From Bolinopsis microptera (lineage: Eukaryota > Ctenophora > Tentaculata > Lobata > Bolinopsidae): 64,000 nucleotides of DNA. The translations under genes were made by a program, and so were the position numbers. The stretch spans positions 3,008,845 through 3,072,844 of the forward strand of contig NC_087084.1 in the NCBI RefSeq assembly GCF_026151205.1, read 5' to 3'. Positions within the stretch are counted from its first letter, which is position 1, and the number at the start of each line of letters is the position of its first letter. This document shows positions 45,801 to 56,456 of this stretch, piece by piece. The notes under the pieces are model-generated. The model did not search any database and was not told the origin of the DNA. It saw nothing but the letters and a program-made list of their open reading frames with translations.

Positions 45801-48800
45801 GTTTTCAGTGAGGCAGCCGTCACTCTACAGTCTACACCATTAACTGTCTCCAATATACAAACATACATTTTATGATATATTAGTTGATAACGATCAATGG
45901 AATTAGTGGTTTATATTTGTCACACATCCGTATAAATTATAAAATATAAATCCATGGTAACTAATGGACATGGTTATGATATACAGTATACACTATACAA
46001 TATACACTGCTCAGTGCAATGTACACTTAACATTCATTTGCACTGGATGTTAATTGCGACAACTTTTTCAATATTTTCAATTATTATGTGGTATAATTAT
46101 CTGATATAATATACAGTATATAATTAGAAAATGTAATAACCCAAAATACATTATCAGCTGTATCGTATTTTTAACAGAATTCGTTAATCCGCTCGAATTA
46201 ATTCGTGATCACATTAGCAATTCCTTCTATATTCAATTACAACGATCCGATATCTGACTTATATGTGGCAAATCCGAATTCAATCTGACTGCAATTTGGC
46301 AAAAATTAGCAATTGAGTGCTGAAATCATTAAGTGTAAAATTCTCAGTTCCGAGTAATAAAGAGGATCAGATTTCACTGTTATCGTTGAATTCTGACGAC
46401 ACATAAGGAGGTTTCTAATGTCACCTTATTTTTCAGGTTAGACGCGTACGCAACGGAACACCAAGTAATCGTGAGTATATTGTTTATCTGATAAGAGGAG
46501 CTACATTTCTGCTATTTTCTGACAAATGTGCTTAGTAAGACCATTTTTGAAATTCTGAATTATTTAACTTAAGTTTCATTTTTGGGCCAAGAAGTATCTC
46601 TGAATACCATCAGAAACCACCTTTTGAAACCTCTTAAAGTGCCACAATTTGTCATAAATGTGTCAAAACTCAAAAGTTAAGCAATTTTGTCATAAAACGG
46701 CAGATTTCTACCTATAGGGCGAGGGAACTCAGGGAATGTGAAATATTCTTTACTTAGTACTATGTCTAACGGTTCATAGATTTTACAACTGTTAAACATA
46801 GGTCACACAGGTAGGACGTAGGTATATTCCTCCGTAAACGGTCAACACCCGAATTAACTTTAATTCTACGTTAACATTTTTCTTCGCCTTCACCGGTCCA
46901 GTATCTCTACTATAATTCAGAGAATTATTTCTGCTGTCTGTACGACCGCCCACGTGCAAATTAGATGAAAAACAGGAATTTAGGTAACAACCAAAAGGTT
47001 CCATAGCAACGGTGTTTTAATGCACACATGCACGTGCAAACTGCAAAGATTGTTTTAACGTCATTTTGATCGGTTTTGTGGTAATTACGTTGTGTTTAAA
47101 GTGTTTTAAATTTAAATCGGCTGTATCTTCGGTTGGGATGGATATTTTTTGATGCGATTAAAACTTTCTTTCGAAGAATACTACTAGCTTCGTCCCTGTT
47201 ACCACGGGCTTTCTAGTATGGTATAATACCTAGCAATGGATTATCCCACCAGGACATAATCCCACCAGGACATAATCCCACAAGGACATAATCCCACCAG
47301 GACATAATTCCACCAGGACATAATCCCACCAAGACATAATCCCACCAGGACATAATTCCACCAGGACATAATTCCACCAGGACATAATCCCACCATGACA
47401 CAATCCCACCAGGACATAATCCAACCAGGATATAATCCAACCAGGACACAATCCCACCAGGACATAATCCCACCAGGACATAATCCCACCAGGACACATT
47501 TCCACCAGGACATAATCCCACCAGGACATAATTCCACCAGGACATAATTCCACCAGGACATAATTCCACCAGGACATAATTCCACCAGGACATAATTTTA
47601 CCAGGACATAATCCCACCAGGACATAATCCCACCAGGACATAATCCCACCAGGACATAATTCCACCAGGACATAATTCCACCAGGACATAATCCCACCAG
47701 GACATAATCCCACCAGGACATAATCCCACCAGGACATAATCCCACCAGGACATAATCCCACCAGGACATAATCCCACCAGGGCATAATCCCACCAGGACA
47801 TAATCCCACCAGGAGATAATCCAACCAGGATATAATCCAACCAGGACATAATCCCACCAGGATATAATCCCACCAGGACATAATCCCACCAGGACATAAT
47901 CCCACCAGGACATATTCCCACCAGGACATAATCCCACCAGGACATAATCCCACCAGGACATAATCCCACCAGGACATAATCCCACCAGGACATAATCCCA
48001 CCAGGACATAATCTCACCAGGACATAATCCCACCAGGACATAATCCCACCAGGACATAATCCCACCAGGACATAATTCCACCAGGACATAATTCCACCAG
48101 GACATAATTCCACCAGGACATAATCCCACCAGGACATAATCCCACCATGACATAATTCCACCAGGGAATAATCCCACCATGACATAATCCCACCAGGACA
48201 TAATCCCACCATGACATAATTTCACCAGGACATAATCCCACCAGGACATAATCGAATCCCACCAGGACATAATCCCACCAGGACATAATCCCACCAGGAC
48301 ATAATCCCACCAGGACATAATCCCACCAGGTCTAGGTCATAATCCCACCAGGACATAATCCCACCAGGACATAATCCCACCAGGACATAATCCCACCAGA
48401 TCATAATCCCACCAGGACATAATCCCACCAGGACATAATCCCACCAGGACATAATCCCACCAGGACATAATTCCACCAGGACATAATTCCACCATGACAT
48501 AATCCCACCAGGACATAATTCCACCAGGATATAATCCCACAAGTACATAATCCCACCAGGACATAATCCCACCAGGACATAATCCCACCAGGACATAATC
48601 CCACCAGGACGTATTGTTTCTCTATTGGTCGTGTCCGGGTAGTTGATCCAGCCCTGGATATCATCTTCAATTGAACTTCAAGACTAAAGCTTCTGTTATG
48701 TTTCATTTGATGATAAATAGCAATGACTCCATTGTATACCCTTGTCGGTTAATGCTGCGACAACTTCGACTAGTAATGAAATCTATGCCCCTGTCTGTAT

Positions 48801-51800
48801 TATATAATCTGTCTTAGGTGTCGTATTACTTCAAAAGACCTGATGACGAAATATTTATGTACCACCTTATCAAATTACACCGTGTTCAAGGATCTTTCTA
48901 GAAAATCATGGAAAAAATAAAATGTTGCGGTTGTGCCTACTACTTTTTAACTTCCTTCATGGCCGATTAATTTTCTGATATATTGAGGTTGCGGTTATAA
49001 CTGTTACTCCATGGTCGGGTAAAGCTGGTATGTTATAGGGCTTGTCGATTGTTCTACTTAGTACTTACATTAGATGAATTTAAACGGTACTCTCTGTTCC
49101 AATGCACGCTCCTGCGTCCTTTAAAACACGCGGCGCTGAAACTTTGATGCGTCACAGGATTTTCGTGTCATCAATTATAGAGCGCGCATATCGTGCCGCG
49201 CACTACACGACTACTGGATTATTTTGTCTCTAAGACCCTAAACTACTAGCTAGAGTGACCTAGACGGCACGTAATCGATTTAACGAGATGTCGTCTAGCC
49301 AGCACCCTAGACCGCGACACGAGATGCAGTCTTTGGAGAACAACACACAAGAAGAGTAACTTCTTATTTTAACTATTACTTTAAAGTTAGCATATAGAAA
49401 TCCCTGGTTTGACTCAGAGGCCCATGAGGCATACTTGAAGAAAAAAAGAGCTCATGAAAAGTGGAAACTAACCGGCCAACAAAAGGATTATTTTAAGTTT
49501 TGCTCACTAAGAACACAGTTCAAAAATCTATCTGATCAGAAGATGAACGATAATCTATATAACGATGATGACCCTGCATTGATCTCAAAGAAATTCTGGT
49601 CGCATGTAAAATCCTCTTCAAAGAATTCAAGAATACCGGATAGGATGTACCTTAGAGAAACATACAGAGAATCTCCATTAGACAAAGCAAATATGTTCAA
49701 TCAGTATTTCTCAGAACAATTTTCTGACGAATCTAAGTATGATATTGATATTGATTGGAGAAGTGATACTGAATTCGACTTAACTTTCTGTGCAGAGAAT
49801 ATAAAACATCTCTTAAGGAACATTAATTCTAACAAAGCTTGCGGCCCTGACGGTATCCATGGTAAGATACTGAAGAACTGTGCTGGTAGTCTCGCTTGCC
49901 CACTTTCAATTTTATTTGAGATATCATATAACTCCGGTATTATTCCAACTGAATGGAAGCTGGCTCACGTAGTTCCGGTTCACAAGAAGGGTAGTAAGGA
50001 GGACATTGAGAATTATCGGCCGATTTCCCTAACTAGTCTTATAATGAAAACATTTGAACGCCTTATTAAACAGGAACTCTTGAATAAAACAATGCATCTT
50101 CTTGATGATAGACAGCATGGATTTCTTGGAGACAGATCTTGTACCACAAATATGATTAACTTTATTGACAGTGTCACGCTATCCCTCAATGACTGTTCGA
50201 CTATAAGTGTAGACATCATTTACTTTGATTTTGCTAAAGCCTTTGATTCTGTAAATCATGATCTTATTCTTAAGAAACTTAAACTCGTCTTTAATATTGA
50301 AGGAAGGCTACTCAAATTCCTAACCAACTATCTTAGTGAACGGGAACAATGTGTGTTAGTTGATGGTAGACATTCAGAGATCAAACCTGTTTTGTCTGGA
50401 GTTCCTCAAGGCTCCGTCCTAGGTCCCATTCTATTTGTCTTATTCATAAACGATCTTCCCATGAGATTAAGTTCAGGCACAAATTTGGTACTTTATGCTG
50501 ATGACACGAAAATATGGAGTCCTATTAAATCATACAACGATTATTGCACACTTCAGAATAACATAAATGAACTTAATTCTTGGAGCATAGAAAATAAGAT
50601 GCGATTCCATCCATCAAAGTGTAAAGTCCTCTCTATTCCTGGAAAGAAATTCAGCAGTAGGATATTACCTATTCCATTTATCAGATTTCAATATTTGCTC
50701 GGTAATACTCCCTTAGATTACACCAGTACGGAAACAGATCTTGGAGTCGTTATAAATCAGGGCTTTCGTTTTGAAGAACACATAACTAAAATATTGTCCA
50801 AAGCTAACCAAAAATTTGGACTGCTGAAACGCACTTGCTCATTTGTCCAAGATGAGAGACGAAGAAGAAATTTATACCTTGCACTTGTTAGAAGTCAATT
50901 TGAACACTGTTCCCAAATCTGGCGTCCATTTAATAAAACACAACTAGATAAGATGGATGCTTTTCAAAAAAGGTGTATTAAGTGGATTTTTGATGAGGAA
51001 TTCACAAGCTATCAGTCCTTTGAAAACTATACTTACAAATGTCATCAATTGAAAATCCTTCCTCTCAGCAAGAGGTTTGAATTGAATGACCTGACCTTGT
51101 TTCACAAAATAGTCAATGGTGTATGCACACAAGAGCTTCCTAATTACTTACAACTATACAAAGGAAGCACACGCTTAAGATCATGTCACCATGACAGCCT
51201 AAGTTATGTAACGACTCTTGTTCAAACACAGTGTAATAGCAGTCTCCTTAAGAAATCATTCTTTTATCGGACACATCTGCTCTGGAATAAACTTCCTCTC
51301 GAAATAAGAGACCATAGCTGTCCTGATATCTTCAAGGCCAAACTTAAGGATCACCTATGGTCGGAAATGCTACCCACAGATCCAAACGATAGTCACGCTG
51401 AATTCTACCTGTCTGATAATGATTAGATGCATCTCATTTCTCCCAATGCCAATTCTCTAATCTAAAATAACCGATCCAAACTATTTAAGGGGTTAGGGGT
51501 GGGTTGGGTTGTGGGTTGGGTTTTTAAAAGTATTGTATGATATAATCTATTTCATTAAAAAGTTAACAAATTATTAACATTATGATATTTTATGCACGCT
51601 GTATTTTATTATTGCACAATCATCTCTATTACTATATATCTTACATTTATATGTGTTGATTGTATGAAATGTTTTGTCAGGGACCATATTTTGTAGGTGT
51701 AATTTTTGCACGAACTACGTTCTGGTTTCCCGTCATTATAGTACATAGAAATCACTTTTTTACCGTGTTATTTTCATGCAATTACATTGATGTATGTACT

Positions 51801-52434
51801 ATTTTGAAAAGATTTTCAATAAAAAAAGAGGAATTCTTTATAATTTACTCCCGTACCTTTTCATACAAATATACAAATTGCATCGTCATGAGAAGGTTTT
51901 CGCTTTGGCAATGGAGTTGATTCAATGTGCCATGATTACTTATCAAGTGTTAAAACGATCAATCAAATTCATTTATTTCAAATTTATTACTTCGCTTTGT
52001 GGCTATACAATTTGAATTAAGCCCGGAAATGGTAGTTCAGTGAGCAAAGAATGAGGAGGTGTGGTAGGCCCTTGCAAACATTCAACTAAGATATATTCTT
52101 ATGTCCATGATTTAATAAGATGGGCTCACGACTTTCCACTAACACAACTGCAGTTGTATAATTAATTACTGAAATTCTACATAACACAATTCGGTTCTCT
52201 TAGAATACCCAATAATATGCTGACCTATGTCCTATCTGATCTGATCGATGTCCGTATCCTCAGGAATTAAAAATAACTAGCTGTCTGAGGCAATCTAAGG
52301 AGAAATACGAAGCATTACACGCCGTGACGACCACATTGTATCAGAAATACGAGAAGCTGAAACTGGAACGTGACAAATTTCGTGACGAGAACACTAGTTT
52401 AAAAGAAGAAATAAGACGGTTGAAAACGAGATGA
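39848..52434 (+). CDS. C-terminal four exons of a coiled-coil protein, product not identified
   Basis: Exons: A 39848-39935 (after ttttcag, ending g|gtgggt, phase 1); B 41344-41437 (after atttcag, ending ga|gttagt, phase 2); C 46437-46470 (after tttttcag, ending atc|gtgagt, phase 0); D 52264-52434 (after tcctcag, ending TGA). All phases agree, which strongly supports one transcript. A begins VKEMYLLELSNHKES. B is Ser/Thr/Gln rich (CQTPQSQSSGNFDTF). B-C join reads SIPELDAYATEHQVI. D (56 residues) is a charged heptad-like coil: LYQKYEKLKLERDKF and NTSLKEEIRRLKTR, then stop. The order of a disordered Ser/Thr region, SIP-x-AY, HQ and a C-terminal coil loosely recalls the TAK1 (MAP3K7) tail, but this is a memory-based resemblance, too weak to name. 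Upstream exons lie in the error-rich region. Confidence 0.72.
39942..40209. repeat. 20-bp tandem repeat, about 13 copies
   Basis: Unit aacaaaatataacatgttat, nearly perfect, inside the intron after exon A. The unit includes the palindrome ATAACATGTTAT, so the array can fold on itself. It is followed by a degenerate tgtacattt-rich tract (40230-40330). Confidence 0.92.
40391..40900. repeat. 12-bp tandem repeat, about 42 copies
   Basis: Unit GCCTAGTGTAGT with occasional gcat, gctt, gcca and taat variants. Because 12 is a multiple of three and the unit lacks stops, both strands stay open (SVVP repeats on plus). This is not evidence of a protein. Confidence 0.95.
40901..42096. other. Intron DNA around exon B; no other gene
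   Basis: Apart from exon B (41344-41437) it is AT-rich. From 42040 a short direct repeat of tttacgagattt and tttactagg begins and continues after the hAT element at 43027-43080. Confidence 0.5.
42105..43026. mobile_element. hAT-like element with AATACG arrays, holding a nested hAT
   Basis: Terminal inverted repeat CAAGGTTGTTAAATACG (42105-42121) against CGTATTTAACAACCTTG (43010-43026). Exact 8-bp target duplication ACGAGATT (42097-42104 and 43027-43034). Subterminal arrays of aatacg-centred words (about ten on the left, five or six on the right) parallel the CCGG arrays of 18952-19772. The interior contains the 573-bp element at 42370-42942. No transposase is encoded. Confidence 0.9.
42370..42942. 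mobile_element. Nested hAT-type element, GC-rich core
   Basis: Termini CAGGCACGTAGACAG and CTGGCTACGTCACTG match the hAT consensus CAG-x2-ACGTAG-x-CAG. Flanks AATCGTAA (42362-42369) and AATCTTAA (42943-42950) are an 8-bp duplication with one mismatch. The right half has a GC-rich core with gctgcgccccc and gctcgcttcgc words. A degraded relative lies at 9570-10250 in the spacer of the AdipoR duplication. Confidence 0.85.
43525..44300. repeat. 43-bp tandem repeat, about 18 copies
   Basis: Unit begins tggtatgtcactgaattacc and ends tatgttactgcaa. Copies differ by a few bases or by a 2-base loss (tatgttctgcaa). It lies in the intron between exons B and C. Confidence 0.95.
44664..45220. repeat. TATAGTGG / TACAGTGTATAGT microsatellite, two blocks
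   Basis: Blocks at 44664-44876 and about 45115-45220 are built of tatagtgg, tatagtag and tacagtgtatagtg units, separated by 240 bp of unique sequence. Confidence 0.88.
45221..46436. other. Intron DNA; no gene seen
   Basis: AT-rich. TACAGTGAAACAACCTCTAT at 45634-45653 resembles one end of a pogo/Tigger element; the partner end is not found. Palindrome-like tatacagtatacactatac words occur at 45978-46005. Confidence 0.4.
47238..48610. repeat. 16-bp minisatellite, about 86 copies
   Basis: Unit GGACATAATCCCACCA over 1.37 kb, with variants (attcca, atgaca, gatata) and two small interruptions near 48250 and 48330. Because 16 is not a multiple of three, three units give a 16-residue repeating peptide on the minus strand (MSWWDYVLVGLCPGGI) in all frames. 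These open frames are a by-product of the repeat. Located in the intron between exons C and D. Confidence 0.97.
48611..49383. other. Intron DNA upstream of the LINE; no gene seen
   Basis: No recognisable frame. GC-rich words near 49120-49200. A stop at 49357 closes the LINE frame on its 5' side, so the LINE begins after this. Confidence 0.5.
49384..51560 (+). mobile_element. 5'-truncated LINE with an open reverse transcriptase, in an intron
   Basis: The element lies in the intron between exons C and D in the sense direction. The protein frame starts about 49384 with no ATG (RNPWFDSEAHEAYLKKKR) and is open to 51426. The 3' UTR follows, with a ggttgggttgtgggttggg stretch. No endonuclease domain is present, so it was truncated on insertion. 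Confidence 0.88.
49396..51426 (+). CDS. Non-LTR retrotransposon reverse transcriptase (5'-truncated ORF2)
   Basis: About 676 codons open; numbering here starts at the TTG at 49435 (663 residues). RT motifs are intact: WKLAHVVPVHKKG and NYRPISLTSL, FDFAKAFDSVNH with catalytic D265, SGVPQGSVLGPILF from about 321, and YADD at 354-357. Thumb and C-terminal region follow (ETDLGVVINQGFRF, KRTCSFVQDERRRRNLYL, FEHCSQIWRPF, LWNKLPLEIRDH). It resembles the CR1/Jockey/I group of LINEs. In the intact element this enzyme copies its own RNA at a nicked target. With the N-terminal endonuclease gone it cannot mobilise itself. The unbroken frame suggests a recent insertion. Confidence 0.92.
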   Translation, partial: RNPWFDSEAHEAYLKKKRAHEKWKLTGQQKDYFKFCSLRTQFKNLSDQKMNDNLYNDDDPALISKKFWSHVKSSSKNSRIPDRMYLRETYRESPLDKANMFNQYFSEQFSDESKYDIDIDWRSDTEFDLTFCAENIKHLLRNINSNKACGPDGIHGKILKNCAGSLACPLSILFEISYNSGIIPTEWKLAHVVPVHKKGSKEDIENYRPISLTSLIMKTFERLIKQELLNKTMHLLDDRQHGFLGDRSCTTNMINFIDSVTLSLNDCSTISVDIIYFDFAKAFDSVNHDLILKKLKLVFNIEGRLLKFLTNYLSEREQCVLVDGRHSEIKPVLSGVPQGSVLGPILFVLFINDLPMRLSSGTNLVLYADDTKIWSPIKSYNDYCTLQNNINELNSWSIENKMRFHPSKCKVLSIPGKKFSSRILPIPFIRFQYLLGNTPLDYTSTETDLGVVINQGFRFEEHITKILSKANQKFGLLKRTCSFVQDERRRRNLYLALVRSQFEHCSQIWRPFNKTQLDKMDAFQKRCIKWIFDEEFTSYQSFENYTYKCHQLKILPLSKRFELNDLTLFHKIVNGVCTQELPNYLQLYKGSTRLRSCHHDSLSYVTTLVQTQCNSSLLKKSFFYRTHLLWNKLPLEIRDHSCPDIFKAKLKDHLWSEMLPTDPNDSHAEFYLSDND

Positions 52435-54812
52435 AATGATGCACAAATTTTGTATTAGATCGTGTTTTTACTTTATAATACGGTTCTGATGAATCTCAAT
52501 CCTATAGGAGCCATTGTTCGTCGTAGGCATTAACGAAAACCTCTTGATTTCTGATATATTCTGTATTCAACTCAAAAACATACCAAATTTTAGACTGATA
52601 GCTTCAAATATTATGCTACATTTAATGTGTACAAAATATCTCAAAATTTTTCAAGAAGTTCTCGTTGATTGTGTCGTAGTTTTCTATTTTTATACCTCGT
52701 TTAATGTGTCTGTTAAGTTAGAAGAGTGTTGCTCTGTCTAGCTACTGCTTATTCTTGTGGTTTTTTCCAAAGAAATTTGTTTCTAAAGATATTCGGATTT
52801 GTGGATACAATGTCAACCTGCTCTCCTTTTTCAAATTTACTTGTAACTTAGTGGTCAATTAGAGAAAAATGGGGTTGTGTTATTGACAAAATGTAAGGGA
52901 GAATCAAGTTGGCAGTGTACCACAGGGGTAGTTTATAATTGCGGTAATACTACCTATTGTATAACGCTTCCTCGTTTGGAATGCTTTCTTATACTGCGTA
53001 TTTTCCATATGTAATCTAGTTTTTATTGTCTGTGAAGCTTTTTTTATAAATATATTCCGGTTAAGCTTGGTGCCACTCGATGTCGAGATTAAACATGTTT
53101 CACTGGTCCCACCAGTCCAACTTTAGATAAATTGTCAGGGTCACGCTGCTGAATAATGTATTTTTAATACAGTCTCTCCGAAAGCTTTGGGACGTCCATA
53201 ATGCTTCTTAAAACGAAAATAATTTGTTTGATCGTCTATCATTCTTATTACGTATGATCAGGATGTCGCACTTTGGTCTATTAGTAGGAAGATTTATTGC
53301 AATGATCTCTTGATTTTAACAGTTCGGAAATATTTTCTTTGTAGTCGAGCATGTCACATAGTTAATAGTGTGGATTGAATCAGATTTCACGATTTAGGAT
53401 TGATGTTAACTGGATATGATGGTTGTGGTAGGCTAGCCATGACTAAATATGAGATATGATATCTGCATTTGCTTAAAGAAGGGTGGCTACTATAGTAGCC
53501 TAATATGCTAACAGAGTTGCCGTGGGTAATTCACATAAAAATTAGCGCGGCCCTGAATTAACACCAATGTCGTTCAGAGCCGTGTTAATAAAGAGCCGCG
53601 CTAATTTCGATGTACATACAGGACCCACGGATGAAGATTTTAGACATGATGTCATGTTAGGAAATAATGTGGCTTATCTTTTGTTACCTTGGTAACCCAG
53701 TTTTGTCATTGTTATGGGGTCGTTTACATGTTACTCAAATGCAAATGGTTGGAGAAAATCACCGAAATATTTAAAAGCTGATCAATATCGTGTGATTGAT
53801 TGACAGGAATGAAAAGTATGCAAAAGTATCACGTGATATGTGAAGGACCCAAGTTTGAACCCAGATTGTGGTTGTTAAGGGCAAGATTAGGATTGATTAT
53901 ATATTCTTTTGATTAGTGATACAACTTTTTCTATAGAATTCTGCGATTGTAGTTGCTCGATATGAACAGTTTAGATATCTACGGGGCACTTCGTTCAACG
54001 GGGCCAGGATTGATATTCGCATAAGTTCGATCTACGCTCGTAAAATTATTCTGTTAACAGAAAATTGATTGTCACCAACATTGACCAGTGTAAAACTGTT
54101 CCAATCTCGGTGACCCACATTTACGAAGGGAGGCCGGAGAGTACATAAAATTGCAAAAATGTAAACCAACTTTATACTACCATTGGTCCGATCATGGCTG
54201 CAAGTTTGTACCAGTTAACAAATTATGTGAGATGAAAATCTGGTTCATGGCCTAATTTTTGCATAAATCTTGTCAATAATAAATTCTACTCGAAGCAACG
54301 CAGTGCTTCCGACGATATGAAATCTGATTTTGGGATAGAAAACTTTTTTATCGACTTGTTAAGTGAGTAAAACTGTAGCCTTAGTGATAAATTGTTTCGT
54401 AATGAGAAGCGGAATATTTGAGATACGATCATCAATCTGAGACTGCGTAAAAAACTTATCTTGTCTGGCAAAAAGATTATTTAGAAAATATTTAATTTGC
54501 GATTTTTGCAATTATCCTAAATAAATATGAAATATGATAGATATGAACAAAAAGTGATTAGATAAATAGTGGTTAGACCATTTATTATATCTGAGATATA
54601 CACTATAATAGTTTCGTTGTGGTTATAAAACCAGTACAAAATGACTGGCGGAAAATAGTGGACTCTTTCATGATTTTAATGAACCACTGCTTGGACGTGG
54701 GAGTTAGGATGAGGTGATCAACCCAGTTCATTCATCTTAATATAACTACTATATAATATAATAACTATATAATATAATAACTATACCGGTTAAAGCAGAA
54801 ACATTAGTTGTA
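52435..54812. other. 3' flank of the coiled-coil gene; no further gene
   Basis: No recognisable protein. The only structured item is a 111-bp imperfect hairpin at 53520-53631. AT-rich otherwise, with a triplicated actatataatataata near 54745-54785. Confidence 0.45.
53520..53631. mobile_element. Hairpin-forming MITE-like sequence
   Basis: Ends CCGTGGGT (about 53521) and ACCCACGG (to about 53630) are inverted, as are aaattagcgcggc (53536-53549) and gccgcgctaattt (53598-53610) and inner gaattaac/gttaat words. No clear target duplication seen. Confidence 0.5.
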
Positions 54813-55146
54813 CAGTAAAACCCCTATTTAACGTACCCGGCCCCGATTAATAGCGTAGCTAGACCCCGACTAACCGTGATCCCAATTTACAGTACCTCTC
54901 CCCTTTTTAAAATGTTTTAAAGATGACTAAATTTTAGTCGATATCACATGATCTTTTATAAATACGGCTTATAAATGAGACCATGAGTCGAGCATCCCAA
55001 TCTTGTAACTACCCCTTCGGTGCTTGCCAACCCTTACACTTGATTGGAAACCAGTATTGTGCGGTGAAAACCATACGATACGACTGGGATTCAAAAATAA
55101 TTCTATTTCCTTTCCCCAAACTGTACAATAAATCGGGGTTTTACTG
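54813..55146. mobile_element. 334-bp pogo/Tigger-like MITE, TA target
   Basis: Starts CAGTAAAACCCCTATTTAAC and ends AATCGGGGTTTTACTG; flanked by TA (54811-54812 and 55147-55148). CAGT-x-AAACC termini with TA duplications are typical of pogo/Tigger elements of the Tc1/mariner superfamily. No transposase encoded. Confidence 0.78.
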
Positions 55147-55148
55147 TA

Positions 55149-55656
55149 TATAGTTGTTGTAGTAGGCTGTTCTGTGTTTTATGATATTGTTCCGTCTTAA
55201 CTACATCCGCAGTTAAGTCAGAACAGGTACTACTCAGTTTTGTGGGCAACATTATTTGAAATGTCTTCCACCAGCCATTTTGTACTGATAATATAATCCG
55301 GTAAATAAACTGATGATTTGTAAAAATATTCGTTGTTGAAGTTTCAAAAACCTACATTTTGTCGTTACTTCTATTCCTCCTTACCGAGCTTGCTAGTCAG
55401 AGCCTATTGCTCGATCCTCTCACGGAGAGAATGTGCAAGAACAAAGAACGGATGATGATTAATTGCTACAACGTGTAGCAAGGCGAAGTATATACAATAA
55501 TCAATATTAAATAAAGCGCGCGCCGGTTTGCAGTCCATTAACATGAGGCATCAATAAATCTAACGGGTCGATCGTCTGTAAGTACAAGTTATATGATATG
55601 TTATTTGTTATTAAATTTTTGAGTGCGCGTGATCAGGCTTTAGTTTTACTTTACTG
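55149..55656. other. No gene seen
   Basis: Unique-looking AT-rich DNA without coding signals. Confidence 0.4.
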
Positions 55657-55665
55657 GGCAGCGCT

Positions 55666-55785
55666 TTAATTGACGATGTCAATTCATGGCAGCTCGGCGC
55701 GGCACAGTAGCGCATCCCGCCGATCTGTCGCTGTGAGAAGCCTCATTGAGTGCGCGGCGCGGCACAGTAACGCATCGCGCTACAA
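55666..55785 (-). mobile_element. 120-bp MITE, copy 3, 9-bp TSD
   Basis: Same family and orientation as 17933-18045, with exact flanks GGCAGCGCT (55657-55665 and 55786-55794). Confidence 0.88.
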
Positions 55786-55966
55786 GGCAGCGCTCAGCCT
55801 GTCATTCCGCGCCGCCTAATTTCTGTTTATGAACATGATAGCCTGAGGTCCCCAGGTAAGGTAAGCTTTACTATGCGCAGCCCGCGCGTTTTTGGTTTAG
55901 AAAAGCTTGGAGGACTTCAACGCGTTAACGGGTGATATAGATATTCGTAAAATATTGGATGATGAT

Positions 55967-56320
55967 TAATCACTCTACACTCGACTGTCACGTGACTTTT
56001 TCAACCCGTTCTCTAGCTGGTTCTGAACGACTTTTCGAAACCCTAACCCTCTAATCTGATCCCAACCCTAACCCTAACCCTATCCTTAACAAAAACATAT
56101 GCTGAAACCCTAACCCTAACGAGAAATTAGACTAACTTCCTTATACGGTCATATCACGTGATCTAGACAGTTTTTCGCCAATATCTCGTCAGGGGAGCAT
56201 TTTAACCCTATGTCATGGGGGGTGATTCGGAATCAGCGTCCGAAAATACATCGATTGAAGTTGGTTACAACCGTCGGGGGCCCTTTTAGAACAATCTCGA
56301 AGATCGACTGTAGAGTGATT
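55967..56320. mobile_element. CCCTAA-word element, copy 2
   Basis: Homologue of 30055-30480. Ends are inverted: taatcactctacactcga against tcgactgtagagtgattta. Contains several ccctaaccctaaccctaac words at 56040-56120. It has the empty site for the MITE at 30335. Confidence 0.75.
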
Positions 56321-56361
56321 TAGCACGCTCGTAATATATTTGTTTTGGACCGTCGACGAGT

Positions 56362-56456
56362 CTTGTCATACGTTGTATAACCCGCCGCGCACGAGTGCAA
56401 ACTTTACAGTAGTTACAGGGGTGAAACGACCGTGGGGGATCACGATGTGATACAAG
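56362..56456. mobile_element. 95-bp MITE, copy 2, TSD ACGAGT
   Basis: Ends CTTGTCATACGTTG and CGATGTGATACAAG are imperfect inverted repeats; flanks ACGAGT at 56356-56361 and 56457-56462 are exact. The empty site is visible in the relative at 58559-58575 (gtcgacgagtccaactc). Confidence 0.88.

Noticed and set aside
47238-48610. Possible CRISPR-like array
   Set aside because: Short direct repeats with no spacers, in a eukaryotic intron; simply a minisatellite.
47213-48706. Minus-strand open frames of up to 362 codons
   Set aside because: They are translations of the 16-bp minisatellite; the same peptide appears in every frame and has no start context or conserved domain.
39848-52434. Naming the coiled-coil gene TAK1/MAP3K7
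   Set aside because: The similarity is limited to a few tail residues recalled from memory; no kinase exon is visible.
56040-56120. Chromosome end
   Set aside because: The CCCTAA words are few, imperfect and inside a two-copy element with unique sequence on both sides.
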